From Larix sibirica (Eukaryota; Streptophyta; Pinopsida; Pinales; Pinaceae), in assembly GCA_004151065.3 (NCBI GenBank), contig NWUY0300027717.1, forward strand, positions 57,923-69,350: 11,428 bases of DNA, in the 5' to 3' direction. How positions within the stretch are numbered: position 1 is the stretch's first letter; each line of letters opens with the position of its first letter. The notes below the pieces were generated by a model, which was not told where the DNA came from, searched no databases, and saw nothing but the letters and a program-made list of their open reading frames with translations. Position numbers and translations under genes: made by a program. Of the stretch, positions 1 to 6,639 are shown piece by piece.

Positions 1-159
1 TGATGTATGAGGAATACTAAAGTATTTATCATGAATATGACATGCATATATTTTATGATGATAGCAAATGTTGCAGGTGCAAAGGGGCTACCCACAGTAA
101 GAGGTGTTAATACCTTGAGGTTGATACAGAAATGTATGTTGAAAGTGAACTTGTTTTGA

Positions 160-297
160 TCAGGAGAGTGGTATATTATGATGAATAAAACTGACCAGGG
201 TGAAGCATCGAGAAAAGACAGGGAGACGAAATTGTCCAAACTGCGGAAAGGCGTGAACACTGAGGACGGTGTTGTTCTTAAGGGGGGAAGGATGTAA
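160..297 (+). mobile_element. C-terminal tail of a Ty3/gypsy polyprotein (remnant)
   Basis: An open stretch of about 45 codons runs from just after a TGA at 157-159 to the TAA at 295-297. Its end reads RKGVNTEDGVVLKGGRM and is rich in Lys, Arg and Glu. A short basic tail ending in a Gly-Gly-Arg-Met-like sequence directly before the polypurine tract is typical of the end of pol in plant Ty3/gypsy elements (family knowledge from memory). The stop codon overlaps the first bases of the LTR, a normal arrangement in these elements. Upstream of 157 the frame is closed, so the element is decayed or the frame shifts there. Nothing recognisable as integrase can be read in the first 156 bases. Confidence 0.6.
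280..292 (+). other. Polypurine tract of LTR retrotransposon
   Basis: A 13-base pure purine run, AAGGGGGGAAGGA, sits immediately before TGTAATATCC. This is the priming site for plus-strand DNA synthesis in LTR retrotransposons. It lies exactly between the pol stop region and a TG-starting LTR, as expected for the 3' LTR of an element on the plus strand. Confidence 0.7.
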
Positions 298-860
298 TAT
301 CCATCCTTTATGCCCTTATTATTTTGTAAATATGATTAAGTATTGTACTGGTTTCTGGTGAGGAGCTCAAGGCCAAGGCCCCACCAGTAAACCTTGTAAG
401 ATATGTGTATAATTCCTAATTTGTAAAAATGCAAACTTAGGAGACTAAGATGGTGACGCATCTAAATGACGACAACTGAATTCCACTAGGAGGGGATTTA
501 GATGGCTGAGAAACGAGGGGAAGTTACTTAATGACGACGAATGTCATCTTAAGTGCCTTGGACACAGGAAAACATATAATTAGTTGCATAAGCTCTAAAG
601 CCTCGAGTAATGTTCCAGTTGAAGCAGTCATGACTAAGCTAATTTTTCAAAGTGACGACTAGCACAAAATGGACATCTAGAACCCACTAAGCGAGTAGAA
701 AGCTAATCACCACTAAAAGTTTAATAAGATTAAAAGAAAATATCGTTTTTAGTATCCATCTTAAAATGACATCTAGCTCCAATACTTATTCTTAGAATGA
801 TACATGTGAAAGTATCATAATACAAATGAATTTACTAGAGATAGTACATAAGAAGTATTT
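293..860 (+). mobile_element. Start of a 3' LTR (right end not determined)
   Basis: The LTR begins with TGTAATATCC directly after the polypurine tract. The matching end should finish in CA, probably in TTACA or similar. Several TTACA sequences occur further right (for example near 1181 and 1311), but none can be chosen without the partner LTR, which is outside the window. The end given here is therefore only a conservative limit. The stretch contains repeated AATGACGAC-like words (near 465, 531 and 651) and no open gene. Confidence 0.5.
797..818. repeat. Short perfect inverted repeat
   Basis: ATGATAC and GTATCAT form a perfect 7-base stem around an 8-base loop. Function unknown; it may belong to the LTR. 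Confidence 0.4.
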
Positions 861-955
861 ATGTATATATTAAACATATATGTGATACATGTATATTAAA
901 GAGAAAACTAGAAATTACTAGAGATAAAACATATGAATTATTCATATATGTTATA
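832..955. repeat. Direct repeat pair plus AT-rich palindrome
   Basis: The word TTACTAGAGATA followed by a diverged ACATA occurs near 834 and again near 916. Just after the second copy, ACATATGAA and TTCATATATGT form an inverted repeat around a 3-base centre. Both patterns are plain in the sequence. They could be internal LTR structure or the remains of a small inserted element. Confidence 0.35.
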
Positions 956-1140
956 AGGTAAGCGAAAGTACTACTAAGAATAAGGAATGTACATAAGTAA
1001 GTTAGGAGCAATAAAGGAACTCGAAGACGTGGAAATTGTCTCCTTAGAGGTCGAGACACTTAATAAAGTTGTCTCCACTGTAACCATTGGGCAGTAAATA
1101 ACACACTACCATTATTTGATAAAAATGTGAGAATTTCCTC

Positions 1141-1254
1141 ATGGCTTCCACTTCGCAACCTCCCCTTAATTGACGGGAAGAATTACACTTGGCAGGAGTA
1201 TTCCTTTAAGCACCAAGGCAGACTCTCCAAGGGAAACGCTTTTAAAACAGATGT
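1141..1254 (+). mobile_element. Ty1/copia-type gag N-terminus, frameshifted remnant
   Basis: An ATG at 1141 opens MASTSQPPLN and stops at once at TGA. Shifting the frame by one base, the sequence reads LIDGKNYTWQEYSFK and then about 20 more codons to a TGA near 1264. The pattern D-G-K-N-Y-x-x-W followed by a basic, hydrophobic stretch matches the start of plant copia gag proteins (DUF4219/UBN2 region), where it follows a short Ser/Pro leader as here. One small indel near 1170 breaks the frame. Beyond about 1260 no gag similarity can be followed. No tRNA primer-binding site of the TGGTATCAGAGC type is visible upstream, so this is a fragment. Confidence 0.5.
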
Positions 1255-1264
1255 GTTATGCTTG

Positions 1265-1660
1265 TGAGAGGGAGTTATTTTTTGGAAAACTGGACTGTTT
1301 TTGGTTCTGCATTAACGAGTTACACTAATGTTGGGAAAGGACAGCTCCCTTGGAATTCGATCCCAGCATTCCTTTCTGGGGAAGCTCCTCTCAGAAGAGA
1401 GGGCATGCATTTTCCTTCATTTTTCTTTTATATTTTATAATGGCAGGTCAGCTCATGGAGCTCGAACCTCGACTATGGTTAAATGATACAGTAGAAGTTT
1501 TAACATTTGAGTAAATGCATGAGATCTCGGTCTTATTCATATAAATATATATATATACATAATCTATATCACCCCTGTTTTGATCTCAAATCGACTGCTA
1601 CACATTTGTATCATCATAACATACTCTGTGTTGATAAAGCAATTAGATTACATTATCATG
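1265..1660. other. Non-coding stretch, no gene recognised
   Basis: No convincing reading frame. It contains a small perfect hairpin (CCTCTC-AGAA-GAGAGG at 1387-1402) and a short TA run near 1541-1556. Likely old retroelement-derived or plain intergenic DNA. Confidence 0.4.
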
Positions 1661-1699
1661 AGAGCTGAGTTCGACATGCAGACAGATCGAAATCTAGGC

Positions 1700-1885
1700 A
1701 TGAGAGATGGGCTCGACCCAAGCCCGAAGTCTCCAGTGTGCTTTGCTTCCAACGGTAGCAGAGATCTAGGTTCAATCCAAGTTCATATATTGTCTCGTGG
1801 TAATGTTTTTGCATTTTTGGCTAATCGCTGTACATACCGGGTGAACTAGGTTTGACCCAAGCTCATATCTGTTGCGTGAGCTGTG
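1700..1885 (+). repeat. Diverged tandem-like units containing GGTTCAATCC-type words
   Basis: Three related words can be aligned: GGGCTCGACCCAAGCCC near 1708, CTAGGTTCAATCCAAGTTC near 1768 and CTAGGTTTGACCCAAGCTC near 1847. The last two are similar over about 35 bases, both continuing into CATAT and CGTG. Spacing is about 60 and 80 bases. GGTTCAATCC resembles the B box of a tRNA-type promoter, so a tRNA-derived SINE was considered, but no A box at the right distance was found. Best described as a short decayed repeat array. Confidence 0.4.
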
Positions 1886-2169
1886 CAAGGCCGAGAGCTT
1901 ATCTGTGATATGCAAAATCCCTAGAAGATTTACATTTTTATATATAGCATTGCATCATACGTAGATCTGTTCAAATCTTTATTTGTATGTTTATCCTTTT
2001 TGTGCTGCCTGCGAATTTGGGAGAAACAAATTTTGTTTATACTCTGATTTCTATCTGCGAACGGGTCTACCCGATCTTGTAAAATAATATTTTATAGCTG
2101 CCTGAGGATGGGAAGCCGAACCCTGTATACTTATATATATATGCTAAGATCAAACGCAGTGACCGTGGT

Positions 2170-2180
2170 GTGTGTGTATA

Positions 2181-2211
<31 letters not shown>

Positions 2212-2224
2212 AGATATAGATATC
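2170..2224. repeat. Compound microsatellite (TG)n(TA)n(TAGATA)n
   Basis: A run of TG dinucleotides passes into TA dinucleotides and then into about five TAGATA hexamers. Simple sequence repeats of this kind arise by slippage and are expected to vary in length between individuals. The short open frame across it (reading IDIDIDID) is an artefact. Confidence 0.9.
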
Positions 2225-2381
2225 GGAATTGAACCCGGATGTAATCTTGATTATGGGATGTCGAAGTTTACTTTAGAAGTTCTAGATCGAACTCCATCAA
2301 ATCTTTCTTTAAATATAAGCTGTTGTAGTTGGTTGTACTGCCAGGAATATATTTTGTTGGGATTTTTGAGTTTATATATTT

Positions 2382-2774
2382 ATGTTATCGTATTCTATTA
2401 GGCTTCCACAGAGTTGGTTTTATCCCGGTTGGGACCTCCTTTTATATATATGTATGCCGCCACAGCCTTCAGATTGTCCCCTGTGTAATCTTCCTTATGC
2501 TGCCCCTACCTCTGCTTATAGTTTGTGCAGCCCAGACCTCTGGAAGATCTCGGTGAGTGTGGATTCAACTGTTGATATTTTAGGGAAAACAGAGGAAGAA
2601 TCTTTTAAAGAATGTAACCCAACAAATTATATTTTAAATCTCTATAATTATATTAATATTAGCGCAGAAGCGGTCTCCCTTGTTTACATTGTTGCAGGTT
2701 TAAATCTTGATTCCACAGGATCTTGGCAATGCTCAGTTCATGGAATAAATCTTACTGATGGAAGAGGCAGCTAA
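2382..2774 (+). other. Unrecognised open stretch, possible exon(s) of an unknown gene
   Basis: An open frame of 130 codons stands out because the part at about 2451-2560 is richer in G and C than its surroundings and reads with Cys, Pro and Trp (for example SDCPLCNLPYA). At 2551-2558 the sequence CGGTGAGTG is a strong plant donor site. At about 2685-2699 a pyrimidine-rich stretch ends in TTGCAG, a good acceptor. Exons around these sites are therefore possible, but I do not recognise the protein and no upstream exons can be joined. Retroelement debris or a long non-coding transcript are equally possible. It should not be annotated as a gene without transcript evidence. Confidence 0.2.
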
Positions 2775-2779
2775 CTTTC

Positions 2780-3645
2780 TGTTGGTGTATTCTTACTTTG
2801 TATCGCGATTTTATTGGTGAATATGTTTACTGATAAATCTCTGTAATTGTGTTGTTGTTGGTTGAATGTCTAAAATGAACCCTGTTGAGTCATTTTCATA
2901 GTGCTGATGCTAGAGTTGAAAGGTCTTGAAAATACTTTCGAGGAGAGAGAAGTTGTGAGAAAGAAAAAAGTAGGTATAGAAACAATGGTTGTCGGATGTA
3001 ACCTCTATTTGAATAAATAAATATATGATGCGACAGTCTTTGTGGACGTAGCCCTAGATTGGGTGAACCACGTATATCAGTCTTCCTCTTATATGCTCCT
3101 TATGTGTTTATTCCCCTTGCAACTGTGATCCAAAATGAAGATGTTCAAAATAAAAGTTAGTGATATTCAGTAAAAGTTAGTGTAAATATGTTAGATAAAA
3201 TATTTGATTCTTATAGTTAACCGTTGCTTGGAACAACTTACGATGGATAGACATGTTATACAAAGAAATGTTTATATTCACATACATGTATCCTAGGTAA
3301 AATAGAAGAAGTTGTTAGATGATTCTATGTGGTATAAATGTTGGAACTATTTGCTTGAGCAAGTAAGTTGTAAGAGTAATGTTTGGTAGAATGATTTAAA
3401 TGAATGATTCTGCATGTTTAACATTCCTGTGATGGATTTTTCTCTTATTTTGTGTCTATGCTAGGATGGCGGATTCTTGGTCCTCAATATAAACAAATTT
3501 CGTTATAAACTTTAGAAATCAGATTTCCATACCAGAACCTTTTTGGTGTTAATACATGGGTTTGTATAAATTAAGTAGTCATACTGAAAAGTTTTTTTTC
3601 AAATTCACTAAAACACTGACTCACCAACTTGGAGTATGTTACAAC
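2780..3645. other. AT-rich intergenic stretch, no gene recognised
   Basis: No coding signal on either strand. In particular no GH19 exon 2 or exon 3 motifs (GRGP, NYNYG, ALWFW) are found here on the minus strand, where they would lie if the neighbouring chitinase copy were complete. A 12-base word TAAAAGTTAGTG is repeated 21 bases apart near 3151 and 3172. Confidence 0.5.
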
Positions 3646-3649
3646 ATTC

Positions 3650-4136
3650 AATTACGAATGTCTACAAACTCCGAAATGAAATAGATTTAGAAAAATATGT
3701 TTATATACATAGAAAGTATACACGCACTGCCAGTCTCGTGAGCAACGTGGGCGAAGAAAGCAGCAATTTCTCTCTTGTTGTCAACGGAGGTCGGAGTTCT
3801 ACCAAAGCCAGAGAATGAATCAGCCGTAGTAATGAAATCATTGTGTTTATAGAAGCTCTTTTCTGCGCAGCCGACAGTTGCAGCAGATAAAATTCCATTG
3901 AAGAAATGTTGGGTAGCAATACCCTCAACAGATAAAGGCACATCACCAGATACAATTATATTGAAGAAATCCTCGGTAACAAAGTCCCCAACATCTCGGC
4001 AGATAGAAAGAAGATAAAGGGAAAGAGCAAGCCATAGGATAAACACGCTCGGCCTCCTAATACGGTGATGATTTCTCATATCACTCATGTCGATGCCACA
4101 GACTTATACAAGAGAAATCTGGTTATCTGCGGTATA
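3650..4136 (-). repeat. Segment duplicated from the chitinase 5' region
   Basis: Similarity to the upstream half of the full-length gene (about 5133 to 5670) covers the end of the 5' leader, exon 1 and the beginning of intron 1. It fades at a shared CAATTACGAA word near 3650 on one side and after TATCTGxxxTxTAG near 4136 on the other. Both endpoints fall outside coding sequence. Confidence 0.6.
3728..4088 (-). pseudogene. Truncated GH19 chitinase copy, exon 1 only
   Basis: This exon codes for 120 residues plus one base of the next codon. It is clearly a paralogue of exon 1 of the chitinase-like gene at 4513-5619: the same start MSD, the same signal core, FFNGI, FYK, FITTADSF, FGR and [15 protein letters not shown]. 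Roughly 60 percent of residues agree. The differences include in-frame deletions of four codons in total, and there are no stops. The catalytic glutamate of HETG is present (residue 118, bases 3735-3737). The donor AGTGCGT at 3728/3727 sits at the same place as in the paralogue, and similarity continues into intron 1 to about 3650. Exons 2 and 3 are absent, and upstream similarity stops near 4136, before the TATA box. It is therefore most likely a duplicated gene fragment. The open frame leaves a small chance that it is still transcribed and spliced to something unseen. Confidence 0.75.
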
Positions 4137-4195
4137 GTTAATTATTATTAATTTGCAATTATTGTTTTATAGTTAATTATTAATTTGTAATTATG
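4131..4195. repeat. AT-rich tandem repeat at the duplication breakpoint
   Basis: The motif TATAGTTAATTATTAATTTGxAATTAT occurs twice in near-identical form, starting near 4131 and 4170. The array begins exactly where similarity between the two chitinase copies ends. This suggests that an AT-rich insertion or rearrangement defined the break. Confidence 0.5.
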
Positions 4196-4440
4196 AGATA
4201 AATATATTTTGTATTATAATCATCTACATACTAAGTAACTATTCCAATTTGTAATTATACTGAAAAATATTTATTTAAATTATAACAATACTAAATGAAA
4301 ATTGAAATTAACATCGAAATTCAATTTTTAATTATATAAATACATTTTATAATATATCCAATTTAAATTTATAACCCACAAATACTTGATTTTATAATAT
4401 TTTTATATATTTAATTTTTGAAATCTACATTTGTCACATC
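4196..4440. other. Very AT-rich spacer between the chitinase copies
   Basis: No coding potential. It contains a TTTATT at 4270-4275, which is AATAAA on the minus strand and could serve as a distant polyadenylation signal for the upstream chitinase-like gene, 240 bases past its stop. Several nearer ATTATAAA-like variants could act instead. Confidence 0.4.
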
Positions 4441-4442
4441 AC

Positions 4443-4454
4443 TGTACATGTACA
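4443..4454. repeat. Perfect 12-base palindrome TGTACATGTACA
   Basis: A perfect palindrome about 60 bases past the chitinase-like stop codon. On the minus strand it also supplies two TGTA words, which are common in plant polyadenylation regions. Function not shown. Confidence 0.4.
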
Positions 4455-4493
4455 TTGACACATCTCTGCCACTTTGACTTTGACTATAAAAAG
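4455..4493 (+). promoter_or_regulatory. W-box cluster with TATA box facing into the chitinase gene
   Basis: Three TTGAC cores (4455-4459, 4474-4478, 4480-4484) lie just before TATAAAAAG at 4485-4493, all in plus-strand orientation. TTGAC is the core of the W-box bound by WRKY transcription factors in plant defence promoters. The group looks like a minimal promoter, but no sense gene starts after it: transcription would run antisense through exon 3 of the chitinase-like gene. It could be chance in AT-rich DNA. Confidence 0.3.
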
Positions 4494-4512
4494 CCGTTCT
4501 CCGCAATCAGGT

Positions 4513-5619
4513 TCAACACGAGCCATACTCAAGATACTCTGGTTCTACCTTAAGCTCTTTGCAAAAGCTGCTGTAAATATTGTCGAGGTCTTCAATTTGG
4601 CGGGTTGAAGACCAAGTTGTGTCCCTGCAAACGCGCCCTTCCTCGACTGCACTAATGGTTTCCTTGAATCCCCCACCGGATGTCATAGCTATGTGACAAC
4701 CGGTGTTTACATTCCAAAACCAGAGCGCGGTTTTCCACGAGATTGTGTCATTCTGAGCCACCAAATCAGGGTTATTCAGCAGATCCAAGCCCAGGTAATC
4801 TCCAGCTGCACCATAATTATAATTCCTGCAAAAAGCGAGATCAAATAATGAACAATCAACAAGCAAGGGTCGGTACCTAATCATTCAATTCAATTTCTTG
4901 CTTGTTTACTGAAAGAATTTATAATTTCTTGATTGCTAAATAGAGAGACATATACACATACAGACCCTGCGAGTTGCAAGGGGCCACGCCCGAAGTAGTG
5001 CTTCCCGGCTACGCAGCGATATGTAGTATTGCTGTAATTACAGTCAATGAGGCTGCGTGCGTACGTGCCATTCTCTATGGAGCACAGACCTGTCAATCAG
5101 TCGTTATATTTATTATCAACATAGATAAACAAACAATTACGAACATCTAAAAAATCTGATATGAAATCCTCAATTCTAAAGATTTAGAGATCATATTAAG
5201 AATATGCTTATAGAAACAGAGAGTATTTGATATGTATGATACGAACTGTTAGTCTGGTGAGCAACGTGAGCGAAGAAAGCAGCAATTTCTCTGGTGTTGT
5301 TAATGAAGGTACCACTTGTCCCAAAGCCAGGGAATGAATTGGCTGCAGTAATGAAGCCACTGTATTTATAGAACTCTTTTCCTGCGCAGAAAGCGCCAGC
5401 AAGAGATATAATTCCATTGAAGAAACCTTCGGTAGCAATATCCTCAACAGGTAGAGCCAGAGGCACAACAGTACCATATACAATTTTATCGAAGATATCT
5501 TGGGTAATAAAGTCCCGGACATCTCCTCGGCAGATTGGAAGAAGATAAAGGGAAAGAGCAAGCCAGATAATAAACACGCTCGGCCTCCTAACACGGTGAT
5601 CAGTTCCCAGATCACTCAT
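4513..5619 (-). CDS. GH19 chitinase-like protein, catalytic residues altered, three exons
   Basis: Exons at 5247-5619, 4966-5089 and 4513-4825 join in frame to 269 residues. GH19 enzymes cut chitin in fungal walls and are secreted. A basic N-terminus and a hydrophobic core (residues 13-30) form a signal peptide. The catalytic domain resembles class IV chitinases: FFNGIIS (66-72), CAGKEFY (78-84), [12 protein letters not shown] (110-121), YFGRGPLQL (156-164), NYNYG (167-171), KTALWFW (197-203), with the usual cysteines plus one extra (C209). There is no chitin-binding (CBM18) domain. Three key positions differ: HETG is HQTN (Q122, codon 5254-5256), the second catalytic Glu position reads N131 in the IEE-type motif (E130 is next to it), and the Trp/His before NYNYG is G166. 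Five N-glycosylation sequons are present. The start is the first ATG after a TATA box 69 bases upstream. Family membership is certain; loss of enzyme activity is inferred. A chitin-binding or regulatory role is possible. Confidence 0.9.
4826..4965 (-). other. Intron 2 of the chitinase-like gene
   Basis: 140 bases, phase 2. Acceptor TTTTTGCAG/GAATT is strong. The donor GG/GTCTGT is weak; the better-looking GTATGTG five bases downstream would cause a frameshift and an early stop in exon 3. Use of the weak donor turns the codon that is normally Trp in class IV enzymes into Gly (GGG). Confidence 0.7.
5090..5246 (-). other. Intron 1 of the chitinase-like gene
   Basis: 157 bases, phase 1. Donor A/GTTCGT is unusual but is the only site that keeps frame and family alignment; the truncated copy has GTGCGT at the same place. 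Acceptor is TTGACAG/GTC. The GTATCA three bases further into the intron looks like a better donor but would put exon 2 out of frame. Confidence 0.75.
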
Positions 5620-5687
5620 CTCGCTGACACAGAGAGATAAAGAGAATCGCGCCCGGCTATCTGTATTGTAGTGAAAGAGGGCGTTTG

Positions 5688-5695
5688 CTTATATA
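5688..5695 (-). promoter_or_regulatory. TATA box of the chitinase-like gene
   Basis: TATATAAG on the minus strand, 69 bases before the ATG, giving an expected 5' leader of about 40 bases. A TTGACC W-box (5836-5841, read on the plus strand) and a CCAAT box on the minus strand (5850-5854) lie about 145-160 bases further upstream, a plausible defence-type promoter. The truncated copy lacks this region. Confidence 0.6.
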
Positions 5696-5710
5696 GCCAT
5701 AGCCATAGCC
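5693..5710. repeat. Three ATAGCC hexamers overlapping the TATA box
   Basis: Three perfect copies in a row (GGCTAT on the gene strand) run directly into the TATA box. Copy number changes here would shift the distance between upstream sites and the TATA box. Confidence 0.7.
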
Positions 5711-5859
5711 GTGGGGAATCCGGTTTCTGTTATTTGATTAAATCCCATTTCCAATTCTTCTTACAGTGAAATCGGACATAACTTTATTGTTGACAGGACG
5801 TGTCTTAAATTATTGATTGCTTTATTCACGGGACTTTGACCATTTTTAAATTGGTTCAC

Positions 5860-6050
5860 ATGCAAGAATAAGGACTTTCAACTCTTACTCTTAAATTATC
5901 AACCATGCTAGCGACATCTTTGTATCTAAGCTGCATCTTTCTACGACTGGGCCCAAATAATATATGGACTTTTCAATGAACGAATAGTTACTTGGCTCAG
6001 CCTATATAAAACCTTCTAAATGCAAGAATAAGGAGTTTCAACTCTTACTT
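5860..6050 (+). repeat. Direct repeat of about 31 bases, offset exactly 160
   Basis: The segments at 5860-5890 and 6020-6050 share ATGCAAGAATAAGGA, one mismatch, then TTTCAACTCTTACT. A plus-strand TATATAAAA (6003-6011) sits just before the second copy. The repeat lies in the upstream region of the chitinase-like gene. It could be a duplicated regulatory block or the footprint of an inserted element. Confidence 0.65.
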
Positions 6051-6480
6051 TTGGGGGCATAATTCTTCATTGTTCATGGTTTCACACAGCAAAATTTTGT
6101 ACGGAGGAATCGTTTGTTGAAAACTTTATTGCTGGCCTTAGACGATTCAAAACCATAAGTAGGTTCATCTTGTGTCTAGAAATGTTGTGATAATTAGATG
6201 TGGTTGAATGCAATATGAATATCAAAGAAATACATTTAAATCATCCTTTTAGTTCATGCTGTTAAGAGGCATTTTCTATATTAAGCGGGGTAAAATTGTC
6301 GAATAATATTTGTAAGGCACAATTAATAACAAAATGTAGATTTATAATTAAAATTAATGAAAAAAAAATTGAATAAATTTAAATACTATTACAAATTATA
6401 TTTATATTAAATTTTATAGACTAATATTAAAAAGATTGTAAATAAATTTGTACAACATTGGCATTGCATATATAGTAATT
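6051..6480. other. AT-rich intergenic stretch, no gene recognised
   Basis: No coding signal or structured repeat could be identified apart from long A/T runs around 6340-6440. Confidence 0.5.
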
Positions 6481-6484
6481 AAGA

Positions 6485-6539
6485 GCATGTATAACCATGT
6501 TTTGAGAATAGTTAGGTGCATCTATAACCATGTTATGAC
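6485..6539 (+). repeat. Short tandem duplication, period 33
   Basis: GCATGTATAACCATGTTTTGA (from 6485) is followed 33 bases later by a near-identical copy with TCTATAACCATGTTATGA. The short open frame across it has no recognisable product. Confidence 0.5.
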
Positions 6540-6639
6540 TCTAACATATAGATTCATCTTAACTTTTAATCTATTAAGTGTCAAAAGGAATCAAATTTTT
6601 TTATATGCAAACATTTTTAAGAGTGCAAAATTTTAGGAA

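Noticed and set aside
859-1059. 66-codon minus-strand frame with hydrophobic product
   Set aside because: AT-rich LTR-like DNA with palindromes; no motif and no start or promoter context.
1580-1849. 89-codon plus-strand frame
   Set aside because: Runs over the diverged repeat units; no recognisable domain.
1700-1885. tRNA gene or intact SINE
   Set aside because: B-box-like words only; no A box at proper spacing, no cloverleaf and no poly-A end could be drawn.
2108-2401. 97-codon plus-strand frame
   Set aside because: Open mainly because of the TA/TAGATA microsatellite (IDIDID reading).
2780-3650. Missing exons 2 and 3 of the truncated chitinase copy
   Set aside because: Minus strand searched by eye for GRGP, NYNYG and ALWFW-type motifs; none found.
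3701-3955. 84-codon minus-strand frame overlapping the truncated exon
   Set aside because: Shadow frame of the exon 1 copy.
5208-5615. 135-codon minus-strand frame overlapping chitinase exon 1
   Set aside because: Shadow of the real exon in another frame; the GH19 motifs are all in the other frame.
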